Below the pieces are notes generated by a model. The model did not search any database. It was not told where the DNA came from and saw only the letters and a program-made list of their open reading frames with translations. From Deltaproteobacteria bacterium (lineage in GTDB: Bacteria > Desulfobacterota > Syntrophia > Syntrophales > UBA5619), in assembly GCA_026388365.1 (NCBI GenBank), contig JAPLJW010000290.1:1-27971 (forward strand): a stretch of DNA of 27,971 nucleotides. The letters run 5' to 3'. Made by a program: the position numbers and the translations under genes. Within the stretch, counting starts at the first letter, position 1; the number at the start of each line of letters is the position of its first letter. Shown one piece after another: positions 1-7,131 of this stretch.

Positions 1-317
1 AAGGGGCCGACGGCTGCAGAGACATTTCCGCAGTTGGATTTCCAGTCGATCATCGGTTCGACCATGCTGACCTGGCCGAATAAATAGTCCACGTCACAGT
101 CCGGACGGGTGGAGGGCCCGATGACCGCCGCCTTGCTCGTGAGCAGTTCCGCACCGCCCAAGCCGTCAATCTCCCTCGGGTCGGGGGCGCCGAAAAGGCG
201 CATGATCACCTTGTCCCTCAGGGTCTTGTCCTGCGGCAGATCGTTGCGATGAAAAAAAATGCCCTTGCTTGTTCCGCCACGCATGATCGTGCAGCGAATG
301 AGTTCCTGGTTTTCCAT
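1..317 (-). CDS. PrpF-family isomerase, 5' part only (runs off left edge)
   Basis: The first 105 codons are present and the 3' end lies outside the window. The protein opens MENQELIRCTIMRGGTSKG. The RGGTSKG-IFF stretch near residues 13-21 and a later NCGN (about residues 95-98) are hallmarks of the PrpF family. Members include 2-methylaconitate cis-trans isomerase and 4-oxalomesaconate tautomerase, which move a double bond in small tri- or dicarboxylates in the cytoplasm. The ATG at 315-317 is preceded by AGGAGGAAT (complement of 323-331), a strong ribosome-binding site. The exact substrate cannot be told from this fragment. Methylcitrate-cycle genes such as prpC or acnD beyond the left edge would favour the methylaconitate role. 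Nothing inside the window relates to it. Confidence 0.8.
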   Translation of the reverse strand, partial: MENQELIRCTIMRGGTSKGIFFHRNDLPQDKTLRDKVIMRLFGAPDPREIDGLGGAELLTSKAAVIGPSTRPDCDVDYLFGQVSMVEPMIDWKSNCGNVSAAVGP

Positions 318-413
318 ACGAGATTCCTCCTGATCGTAAATTGACATTCGTTGTCGGCTGGTACGGGAAACAGGGCACCTCGTTCGGTTCGCGGAGGCGC
401 CCATACTCTAACA

Positions 414-419
414 ATTATA
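414..419 (-). promoter_or_regulatory. possible -10 box for the PrpF-family gene
   Basis: The minus strand reads a perfect TATAAT here, about 100 bases upstream of the PrpF-family start. No convincing -35 box is seen at 16-18 bp upstream: the hexamer at the right distance is AAAGGA. This is a weak call resting on one hexamer in an AT-rich patch. Confidence 0.3.
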
Positions 420-653
420 TATCCTGCAGGGGAGGATCCTTTCCGAACGGTTGAGACAGTACCGATGAAAATTAATTTGTCAAGAATAATTTTTTGTCCT
501 TGAATAAACGATCCCTTACGATAATAGCATAATAATCTTGAGTATTTCGAGGTGAAACGGTCAAGCGATGTCTGCAGGCAAAACCTTGAAGGGGAAGAGG
601 TCGCTCAGAAAAAGCCGGGAGGCTCGGACGAAAACCGGGAAAATGTAGGAAAA

Positions 654-709
654 GGGAGATCATCCGCATCGGCGAGGAGGGGGTGCCTGGATCTGACGGA
701 TGATCCCCC
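654..709 (-). terminator. terminator-like hairpin after the zraP-like gene
   Basis: The arms at 654-666 and 697-709 pair over 13 positions. In minus-strand RNA the single imperfect pair is a G-U wobble; on the plus strand it would be an A-C mismatch. That favours function in the transcript of the zraP-like gene, whose stop codon is about 26 bases upstream. The stem is followed on the minus strand by TTTT (650-653). The 30-base loop is long for an intrinsic terminator, which lowers confidence. Confidence 0.5.
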
Positions 710-734
710 TGTTGTTGTTATGGTTTACGGGTTA

Positions 735-1238
735 TTAAAACCCCGGACCGCCCAAGCATCCCGCACAGCCCGGCGCCCCGGGACCGAGCCCGTGCATGGG
801 ACCGCGCCGGTGTCCCAAACTGCGACCCTGAATAAAGGATCCGATCTTCTCTTTCTGTTCAGGCGTGAGAACCTTCGCAGCCTCCAAACGGAAGGCCGTC
901 ATCTTGTCCTGCATCTGATCCCGGAGAGACCGCATCTCCTTCTGGGCCGCCGTGATCTTTGCCTCATCCGGATTCGGTTCCAGCCAGAGTTTCCGGATCT
1001 CATCCCGCTTGGTGAACGTCTGTTCCTGAAGGGGTTTCATCTCTTTCCACTGGGCATCCCGGATCTCTTTGATCTTCGCCGTCTGCTCCGCCGTCAGGTT
1101 CAACCCGGCCGACCCCTGAAAATCACCCCGTGCGCACGGACCATAACCCGGACCCCGCCCACAGCCGAAGGCGAAGGCCGAGGTTGCAACCGCTGCCGTA
1201 AAGATGACAACCATGACTGCCAATGTTACTTTCTTCAT
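735..1238 (-). CDS. zraP: ZraP/Spy/CpxP-family periplasmic metal or stress chaperone
   Basis: The product has 167 residues. Residues 1-23 form a signal peptide (MKK, a hydrophobic core, then SAFA). The mature part has the two LTxxQ-type motifs of the family (LTAEQ about residue 48, LTPEQ about residue 124) around a highly charged helical region. Possible metal ligands cluster at the ends: C26 and C35 near the N terminus, H143, H149, C158 and C161 at the C terminus. Family members are periplasmic and bind zinc or misfolded protein. The gene is divergent from a ZraS/ZraR-like pair, the arrangement of Escherichia coli zraP and zraSR. A sigma-54 promoter lies upstream, and GGGAG precedes the ATG at 1236-1238. 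The family is clear. The zraP name rests on context, and the metal bound is not known. Confidence 0.75.
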   Translation of the reverse strand: MKKVTLAVMVVIFTAAVATSAFAFGCGRGPGYGPCARGDFQGSAGLNLTAEQTAKIKEIRDAQWKEMKPLQEQTFTKRDEIRKLWLEPNPDEAKITAAQKEMRSLRDQMQDKMTAFRLEAAKVLTPEQKEKIGSFIQGRSLGHRRGPMHGLGPGAPGCAGCLGGPGF

Positions 1239-1329
1239 TTTTATTCTCCCTTAATTACTTTTTTATTTTCGATCCATTTCCCGGCGAAACCCGATTGAGG
1301 TTCGCGGACTCCGTTTTGCCTCTCTTCAG

Positions 1330-1345
1330 AGCAACAGCCATGCCA
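1330..1345 (-). promoter_or_regulatory. sigma-54 (-24/-12) promoter of the zraP-like gene
   Basis: The minus strand reads TGGCATGGCTGTTGCT. The consensus is TGGCACG-N4-TTGCW, so only one specified position differs. The invariant GG lies at 1343-1344 and the GC at 1331-1332, with the required spacing. Transcription would start near 1320, giving a leader of about 80 bases. The NtrC-type regulator encoded at 3276-4844 has the GAFTGA loop needed to activate such a promoter. Confidence 0.75.
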
Positions 1346-1362
1346 AAATGCATGCAAAATGC

Positions 1363-1381
1363 TAACGTATTGGGATCGTTA
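1363..1381. promoter_or_regulatory. candidate activator site (inverted repeat)
   Basis: TAACG at 1363-1367 and CGTTA at 1377-1381 form a perfect 5-bp inverted repeat with 9 bases between. It sits in the divergent intergenic region, 18 bp upstream of the -24 element of the zraP-like gene. The position is rather close for a sigma-54 enhancer, and short repeats occur by chance, so this is only a candidate. Confidence 0.25.
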
Positions 1382-1466
1382 ATTTATATTGTTTTTCTGC
1401 CGAACAGTGCCCTTGACTTCCCCGGCCTGTCATAGAAAAATGATGGATCATAAATATCCACTTGTG

Positions 1467-1493
1467 GTATCCAGTTGCCTAACAAGTATCCAG
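1467..1493. repeat. 8-bp direct repeat upstream of the zraS-like gene
   Basis: GTATCCAG occurs at 1467-1474 (first base shared with GGTATCC) and again at 1486-1493, a period of 19 bp or nearly two helical turns. It lies 20-46 bases before the kinase start. It could be a regulator site or chance. A near sigma-54 match overlaps the first copy but has one base too few between the GG and GC. Confidence 0.3.
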
Positions 1494-1512
1494 CTTATTT
1501 GAAAGGAACCGC

Positions 1513-3279
1513 ATGAACGGCAAGCGATACGGAAAAAAACGCTTTTGGGCGGTGATCCCGCCTTGGCTGATCATCGGAGCGGTCGTGATTCTCGTCCCGG
1601 TCTTCATCTTCATGACCATCGAGAACATCAACCGGCAGAAGGAACAGACCACGCGCCTTCTCGCGGAGAAGGGGGCGGCTCTGATCCGTTCCTTTGAGGC
1701 GGGCGCCCGGACGGGAGTTGGGCTGCAATGGGGCGGCTTCCAGTTCCAGAAGCTCCTCATGGAGACGGCCGAGCAGCCGGACATCGACTACCTGATCGTA
1801 ACCGACACCCGGGGAACGATCCTGGCCGACAGCGATCCTCTGCGGATCGGCGCGATCTATGGCCAGGACCTCGACCTGTCGAAAATTGCCGGTTCCGAAA
1901 CCATTGCGTGGCGTCAGACCCCGAACAGCGAGGGGGCGGACACCTTCGAGGTCTATCGCCGGTTTGCACCGACGAGAGATCCCCTCCCGGGGTTTCCAGA
2001 CCCGCGCCTGATGGGTCCGCCGGCGGGAGCGGCATCAGCTCTTCCCGGCCTGGTCATCTTCGTCGGCCTGGACATGGGACCGATCGTTGCGGCGCATGAG
2101 GAGGACAAACGCCATACGATCTGGATGGCCCTCCTCTTTCTGCTCATCGGCTGCGCGGGGATCATCTCGCTTCTCCTCGCCCAGGGATACCAAGCGGCGC
2201 GGAGTTCCCTCTCCCGGATCAAGGCCTTTTCCGACAGCCTCGTCGAGAATATGCCGATCGGCCTCGTTGCGACCGACGCCGGGGGACGCTTAAGCGCCTT
2301 CAACCGGACGGCGGAGGCGATCCTCGGACGCGCCGCCGGGGAGACCCTCGGGAAGCCGGCGGAGGAGATCCTTCCGGGAAGTTGCCGGGAGCTTTTCCGG
2401 ACGCTCGCCGCGGAGCGGCGGCTCATCGAGCGGGAAATCGATTGCGACGCAGCGGAGGGCCGGACGATCCCGCTCGAGGTGATCGCAACGACGCTCCGCG
2501 AAGAGGACGGCGCCTTTCTCGGCCACGTCATCCTCTTCCGGGACATGACGGAGATCCGCCGCCTCGAAGAGGAGGTCACCCGGAGCCGGCGACTCGCCTC
2601 CCTGGGGGGCCTCGCCGCCGGCGTCGCCCATGAGATCCGGAATCCGCTCAGTTCGATCAAGGGATTCGCCACCTGGTTCCGGGAGCGCTACCGGGGCAAT
2701 CCCGAAGACCGGGAGAAGGCGGAGGTGATGATCCGCGAGGTGGACCGGCTGAACCGCGTCATCACGCAACTCCTCGAATTCGCGCGACCGCTGACGATGA
2801 ACCGCGTCCCGACCCCCCTCCCGGCGGTGATCCGTCACGCCCTGAAAATGGTCGAAGGCGAGGCCCGCAAGCAGGGGGTCGCCCTTGAAACGAACCTCTC
2901 TGCGGAGATCGGGGAGAACCCCATCCCCCTCGACGCCGACCGGATGACGCAGGTTTTCCTGAACCTCTACCTGAACGCCATCGCGGCCATGGAGGCGGGG
3001 GGCGTCCTCCGCGTCTCCCTCAACCGGCGGGACGAACGGACCGTCCGAATCACGGTCGCCGATACCGGCATCGGCATCCCCAAAGAGGACCTCCCGCGGG
3101 TTTTCGACCCCTATTTCACGACCCGATCATCGGGAACGGGACTCGGGCTCGCGATTGTTCATAAGATCGTCGAGGCCCACGGAGGCGAGGTCCGTCTGGA
3201 GAGCGAACCCGGAAAAGGCACGACGGCGACCCTTCTCCTTCCTGAAAAAACGGAAGTCGAAAGGATGATCCATTCATGA
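1513..3279 (+). CDS. zraS: ZraS-like membrane sensor histidine kinase with PAS domain
   Basis: This 588-residue protein has an N-terminal membrane segment (about residues 14-36), a periplasmic sensor region (about 37-200), a second membrane segment (about 203-223), a PAS domain (about 242-350), and a HisKA plus HATPase core. The H-box is AGVAHEIRNPLSSIKGF with phospho-acceptor H373. The N-box asparagine is N488, the G1 box is DTGIGI from D517, and the G2 box is GTGLGL near 541-546. The H-box wording and periplasmic domain size resemble E. coli ZraS/HydH. It should autophosphorylate in response to an envelope or metal signal and pass phosphate to the regulator encoded immediately downstream, whose start overlaps this stop (ATGA). 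GAAAGGAA precedes the ATG. The sensed signal is inferred from neighbours and not from ligand residues. Confidence 0.85.
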   Translation: MNGKRYGKKRFWAVIPPWLIIGAVVILVPVFIFMTIENINRQKEQTTRLLAEKGAALIRSFEAGARTGVGLQWGGFQFQKLLMETAEQPDIDYLIVTDTRGTILADSDPLRIGAIYGQDLDLSKIAGSETIAWRQTPNSEGADTFEVYRRFAPTRDPLPGFPDPRLMGPPAGAASALPGLVIFVGLDMGPIVAAHEEDKRHTIWMALLFLLIGCAGIISLLLAQGYQAARSSLSRIKAFSDSLVENMPIGLVATDAGGRLSAFNRTAEAILGRAAGETLGKPAEEILPGSCRELFRTLAAERRLIEREIDCDAAEGRTIPLEVIATTLREEDGAFLGHVILFRDMTEIRRLEEEVTRSRRLASLGGLAAGVAHEIRNPLSSIKGFATWFRERYRGNPEDREKAEVMIREVDRLNRVITQLLEFARPLTMNRVPTPLPAVIRHALKMVEGEARKQGVALETNLSAEIGENPIPLDADRMTQVFLNLYLNAIAAMEAGGVLRVSLNRRDERTVRITVADTGIGIPKEDLPRVFDPYFTTRSSGTGLGLAIVHKIVEAHGGEVRLESEPGKGTTATLLLPEKTEVERMIHS

Positions 3280-4844
3280 AGACAATAAATTCGATTCTCG
3301 TGGCGGATGACGATCTCTCCCACCGGACGATGCTCCGGACGCTCCTATCGGGCTGGGGGTATGCGATCACGGAGGCGGACGACGGCGGGGGCGCCGTCGC
3401 GGCGGCGCAGAGCCGGCCCTTCGACCTGATCCTGATGGACATCCGGATGATCAAGGTGTCCGGCCTCACGGCGCTGACCGAAATCAAGGCCTTCAACCCG
3501 GCGATCCCCGTGGTCATCATGACGGCCTACGCATCCGTGGAGACGGCCGTGGAGGCGCTCAAGAAGGGGGCCTACGATTACCTGACGAAGCCGCTTGATT
3601 TCGACGAGCTTCGCCTCACCCTGGAGCGGGCAATGGAGCACAGCCGGCTCAAGGAGGAGAACCGCCTCCTGAAGGAGAGCCTGGGCGACCGCTTCGACCG
3701 GCGGAACCTGATCGGGCGCTCCGCCGCCATGACCCGGCTCCTGGACACCGCGTCCCAGGTCGCCCCCTCGGAAGCAACGGTCCTTATCACCGGAGAATCA
3801 GGGACGGGCAAGGAGATGATCGCGGGGCTCATCCACTTCAACAGCCTGCGGAAGGAGCGGCCGTTCATCAAGTTCAACTGCGCGGCGATCGCCGAGACCC
3901 TGTTGGAATCCGAGCTTTTTGGACATGAGAAGGGGGCGTTCACCGGGGCCGACCGGCGCCGGGAAGGGAAGTTCCGCCAGGCCGACGGGGGGAGTCTGTT
4001 TCTCGACGAGGTGAGCGAGATGTCCCTCGGGATGCAGGTGAAACTGCTCCGCGTCCTCCAGGAGCGGGAGATCACCCGCGTCGGCGGCGAGGAGGTGATC
4101 AAGACCGATGTCCGCCTCATCGCCGCGACGAACCGGGACCTCCTGAAGGAGATCACGGCCGGGCGCTTCCGCGAGGACCTCTTCTACCGGCTGAATGTCG
4201 TCACGCTCCGCGTCCCGCCGCTCCGGGAGAGGATTGAGGACATTCCGCTTCTGTCCCAGGATTTCCTCGCCCGCTTCGCCGAAAAGAACCATAAGACCAT
4301 CCGGGGATTCACGCCGCAGGCGATGGATCGGCTTCTCCGCCACCCCTGGCCCGGAAACGTCCGGGAGCTGATGAACGCGGTGGAGCGGGGGGTCGTCCTC
4401 TCCCGGGGGGAGTACCTCGACGAGGCGGAGCTGGCCCTCCTCCCGCCGGAACCGGCGGCCGCCGCAGCGTCGTCCGTTTTTTCGAATCCCGCCGGAACGG
4501 CCGGGACGACGGCTTCCGGAGGGGATGCGTTGGCCTCCGCCTTCGCCCCGCCGCCTCTCGGACCCCAGGAAAAGGCCGACTCCCCGCGGGGCGCGGACGA
4601 GGCCGCAATGGCGCCTCCGCAAACCGCCGCTCCCGGCAACGGATTCCCGGAAGGGGGGATAGCAGCGGGAAAAGCCGCCGACGGCGGGGCCGTCACCGGA
4701 ACCGCCTCCCTCGAGGCGGTGGAGAGAGAGACGATCCTCCAGACGCTCGCCGCCGCCGGCGGCAACAAGAGCGAGGCCGCCCGCCGCCTCGGCATCACCC
4801 GCCGAACCCTCCATCAAAAGCTCCGAAAATACGGGATGATGTAA
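3276..4844 (+). CDS. zraR: ZraR/NtrC-like sigma-54-dependent response regulator
   Basis: The protein has 522 residues. A receiver domain comes first, with the phospho-acceptor D55 in LILMDIRM and the conserved lysine in YLTKPLD. A sigma-54 AAA+ domain (about 146-385) follows, with Walker A GESGTGKE (173-180), GAFTGA (220-225), Walker B LFLDEV, and the C-terminal LRHPWPGNVREL block. A Fis-type helix-turn-helix (about 493-520, NKSEAARRLGITRRTL) ends the protein. It binds enhancers and uses ATP to open sigma-54 promoters such as the one at 1330-1345. Residues about 390-480 form an Ala/Pro/Gly-rich linker that is much longer than usual, since ZraR-type proteins are near 440-460 residues. The start overlaps the kinase stop. 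The family assignment is firm; the ZraR name rests on context. Confidence 0.87.
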   Translation: MKTINSILVADDDLSHRTMLRTLLSGWGYAITEADDGGGAVAAAQSRPFDLILMDIRMIKVSGLTALTEIKAFNPAIPVVIMTAYASVETAVEALKKGAYDYLTKPLDFDELRLTLERAMEHSRLKEENRLLKESLGDRFDRRNLIGRSAAMTRLLDTASQVAPSEATVLITGESGTGKEMIAGLIHFNSLRKERPFIKFNCAAIAETLLESELFGHEKGAFTGADRRREGKFRQADGGSLFLDEVSEMSLGMQVKLLRVLQEREITRVGGEEVIKTDVRLIAATNRDLLKEITAGRFREDLFYRLNVVTLRVPPLRERIEDIPLLSQDFLARFAEKNHKTIRGFTPQAMDRLLRHPWPGNVRELMNAVERGVVLSRGEYLDEAELALLPPEPAAAAASSVFSNPAGTAGTTASGGDALASAFAPPPLGPQEKADSPRGADEAAMAPPQTAAPGNGFPEGGIAAGKAADGGAVTGTASLEAVERETILQTLAAAGGNKSEAARRLGITRRTLHQKLRKYGMM

Positions 4845-4870
4845 TGGGCTGCCTTGACAAAATAATTGCG

Positions 4871-4899
4871 TTTACAAAAGCTTGAAAGCGGATTATAAA
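4871..4899 (+). promoter_or_regulatory. probable sigma-70-type promoter of the seven-gene operon
   Basis: TTTACA at 4871-4876 and TATAAA at 4894-4899 are separated by exactly 17 bp, in an AT-rich gap after the zraR-like stop. A second -35-like TTGACA sits at 4854-4859. The start point would be near 4906, leaving about 83 bases to the first gene. A small hairpin (ACAAG 4966-4970, CTTGT 4976-4980) holds the only AAAGG before the ATG in its loop. Confidence 0.5.
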
Positions 4900-4988
4900 T
4901 TTCAAATACGAATGTAAAGCTTTTTTGCATGCCTTATGAAGCAAGTCGTAAGAAGGGTTGCAGAAACAAGAAAGGCTTGTGAGCAAAC

Positions 4989-5690
4989 ATGCGGGCACAG
5001 AGCGAATATGAAGGCAAAGACGCCGTTACCGTCGTCATTCCGGCGCTGAACGAGGCCCGGACGATCCCTGAAATCATCGAAAAAGCAAAGCCCTACACGA
5101 CGGACATTCTGGTGGTGGACGGCCATTCCCCGGACGGCACGGCCGAAATCGCCCGCGCCCTGGGCGCCCGCGTCGTCTTCGACCACGGAAAGGGCAAGGG
5201 AGAAGCGATCCGCTCGGTCATCCCCCACCTCGACCGGGAGATCGCGGTCTTTATCGACGCCGACGGCTCCCACGACCCCGACGACATCCCCGCGCTCGTG
5301 CGGCCCATCCTTGAAGGCAGGGCCGACCACGTTTCCGGATCGCGCCTCATCGGGGGTTCCAGCGAGCTTCACGGCGGATTCGACGAATGTTTTCGCCTGA
5401 TGGGGAGCTCGCTGATCACGGCCTGCATCAACCACCGTTTTCATGTCTGCCTTTCGGAGAGCCAGAACGGCTTCAGGGCGATCCGAACGGCGGTCCTCCG
5501 GGATCTCGGCCTGGTGGAGAACATCACGACGATCGAACAGGAGATGATCATCAAGACCCTGAAGAAGGGCTACCGGATGGCCGAGGTTCCCTCGCATGAG
5601 CACAAGCGGAAGGCGGGATACTCGAAGATCAGCGTTCGCAAGGTGGCCTTCCGGTACGTCTATACCATGATGAAGTACCTTTATTTCTGA
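4989..5690 (+). CDS. GT2 glycosyltransferase, dolichyl/polyprenyl-phosphate type
   Basis: This 233-residue soluble protein has the GT-A fold opening TVVIPALNEARTIPEII, then ILVVDGHSPDGTAE and the metal-binding DAD (D90-A-D92, in VFIDADGSHDPDDIP). The later QNGFRAIR and IEQEMIIK segments match the dolichol-phosphate mannosyltransferase (DPM1-like) branch. Such enzymes move a sugar from a nucleotide sugar to a polyprenyl phosphate at the inner face of the membrane, supplying donors for membrane glycosyltransferases like the one encoded at 8855-10870. There is no C-terminal membrane segment, so it is the short form. It opens a seven-gene operon, with the next gene starting 1 base after its stop. 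The ribosome-binding site is weak (AAAGG, 13 bases before ATG). The sugar is unknown. Confidence 0.85.
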   Translation: MRAQSEYEGKDAVTVVIPALNEARTIPEIIEKAKPYTTDILVVDGHSPDGTAEIARALGARVVFDHGKGKGEAIRSVIPHLDREIAVFIDADGSHDPDDIPALVRPILEGRADHVSGSRLIGGSSELHGGFDECFRLMGSSLITACINHRFHVCLSESQNGFRAIRTAVLRDLGLVENITTIEQEMIIKTLKKGYRMAEVPSHEHKRKAGYSKISVRKVAFRYVYTMMKYLYF

Positions 5691-5691
5691 A

Positions 5692-7104
5692 ATGTCTGAT
5701 ATTCTTCTCTTCAACCCGCCGGCGCCGGGCGGCCGGGGCTATACCCGCGAGGGGCGCTGTACGCAGGAGGCGGGCGTCTGGGGAACGCAGTGGCCGCCGC
5801 TGACGCTTGCGACGGCCGCGGCCCTGCTCAGGCGGGACGGCCACCGCGTGACGCTCCGCGATTACCCCGCGGCGGGCGCCGATCGGCCCTCCCTTACGGA
5901 GGATCTGCGGACATTTCGGCCCGGTTTTGCGATTTGGAGCACGGGAACGCCGACCCTTTCCTTCGACCTTGAGATCGCCCGCATCGTTCGCGGAAATGCA
6001 CCCGAATCCGTGACGGCCGTGATCGGAACGCATGTCACGGTCCGGCCCGAGGAGGCGCTTTGCGAGCCCGCGCTGAACATCGTTGTCCGTGGAGAACCGG
6101 AAGGGATCATCCGCGAACTTTGCCGGTGCGCCGGCAGGTGGGCGGAGGTTCCGGGGATTTCCTGGCGCGATAACGACGGTACGATCCGCCGCAACCCGGA
6201 TGCTTCCTTCCTCGACCCCGACGCGATCCCGGCGCCTGACTGGGACGGCCTCGACCGCGACGCCTACCGGCTCCCCCTCAAGGGGCGAAGATTTCTGATG
6301 GTGGCGCCGGTGCGCGGCTGTCCTTATCGTTGCACTTTCTGCACCGCTCCTTTATATTACGGATACCGGCTCCGCCGCCGTCCCGTGGCGCAGGTGGTCG
6401 ACGAGATGGCCGCAAGCGCCTCTCGTTACGGCATCCGGGAGTTCTTCTTCTGGGCGGACACCTTTACCGCCGACCGCCGTTACGTTCAGGAACTCTGCCG
6501 CTTCATCCTGGAGCAGGGGCTCCGGATTTCCTGGACCTGCAACAGCCGTGTGGACACCATCGACGAGGAGACGCTCCGGCTGATGAAGCAGGCGGGACTC
6601 TGGATGATCAGCTACGGCCTGGAGTCGGGAAACGACGCGATTCTGGCGGCATCGGGTAAGGGAATCACAGCGGCGCAGTCGCGCGAGGCCGTGCAGATGT
6701 CCAACAGACTGGGGGTTCGGACGGCCGGCCACTTCATGTTCGGCCTTCCGGGTGAAACGGAGGAGACGATGGCCCAGACGCTTGCCCTGGCCCTGTCGCT
6801 GCCGCTCGATATCGCCCAGTTCTACACGGCGACCCCGTTTCCCGGGACGGCGCTGTACGCCGACGCCCTCCGGGAGGGCTGGCTGAAAGAGGCGGGAAAA
6901 GGGGGGAGTGCCTTTGCACAGAACAGCGCGGTCATGGAGCTCCCGGGTCTGCCCGCAGCGCGTGTGGACGCCTTCCGGCGCGACGCCTACCGGCGGTTCT
7001 ATCTGCGGCCCCGCGCGGCGGCCCGCGTGATCTCAATGGCGGAGCCGGGCGCCCTGGCCGGCATGGCGCCCCTGTTGCGCCGCGTCCTCAACTGGATGCG
7101 TTGA
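5692..7104 (+). CDS. B12-binding-type radical SAM enzyme
   Basis: The 470-residue protein has an N-terminal Rossmann-like cobalamin-binding domain (about 1-170) followed by a radical SAM core. The [4Fe-4S]/SAM motif is CPYRCTFC (C210, C214, C217, the CX3CX2C pattern). FWADTFTADRRYVQELC and the YGLESGNDAIL stretch match the BchE/HpnJ-like class. The B12 domain lacks an obvious DxHxxG, as is common in this class (IGTHVTVRPEEAL occupies the equivalent area). Such proteins methylate, cyclise or rearrange unactivated carbons, often on lipids or secondary metabolites. Its position between a GT2 enzyme and a carbamoyltransferase suggests a substrate in a lipid-linked sugar or small-molecule pathway, which is inference. 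Translation is probably coupled to the upstream gene. Confidence 0.87.
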   Translation: MSDILLFNPPAPGGRGYTREGRCTQEAGVWGTQWPPLTLATAAALLRRDGHRVTLRDYPAAGADRPSLTEDLRTFRPGFAIWSTGTPTLSFDLEIARIVRGNAPESVTAVIGTHVTVRPEEALCEPALNIVVRGEPEGIIRELCRCAGRWAEVPGISWRDNDGTIRRNPDASFLDPDAIPAPDWDGLDRDAYRLPLKGRRFLMVAPVRGCPYRCTFCTAPLYYGYRLRRRPVAQVVDEMAASASRYGIREFFFWADTFTADRRYVQELCRFILEQGLRISWTCNSRVDTIDEETLRLMKQAGLWMISYGLESGNDAILAASGKGITAAQSREAVQMSNRLGVRTAGHFMFGLPGETEETMAQTLALALSLPLDIAQFYTATPFPGTALYADALREGWLKEAGKGGSAFAQNSAVMELPGLPAARVDAFRRDAYRRFYLRPRAAARVISMAEPGALAGMAPLLRRVLNWMR

Positions 7105-7131
7105 AAAGAGAGCGATTAGAAGGAGAACGGG

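Larger units (their letters stand above)
318..734. other. intergenic region without a recognisable gene
   Basis: This 417-base gap lies between the PrpF-family gene and the zraP-like gene, both on the minus strand. It holds the PrpF ribosome-binding site at 323-331, a possible -10 box at 414-419, an AT-rich stretch around 465-545 and a hairpin at 654-709. The open frames crossing it show no family motif and no good ribosome-binding site, so I do not call a gene. Confidence 0.6.

Noticed and set aside
658..705. Shared CGGATGAT between this hairpin and the 19215-19335 repeat
   Set aside because: Only 8 bases are shared and the rest of the elements differ, so a common origin is not supported.
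552..1298. A 248-codon plus-strand open frame across the zraP-like gene
   Set aside because: It is antisense to the zraP-like gene, has no family motif and no ribosome-binding site. GC-rich DNA often leaves the opposite strand open.
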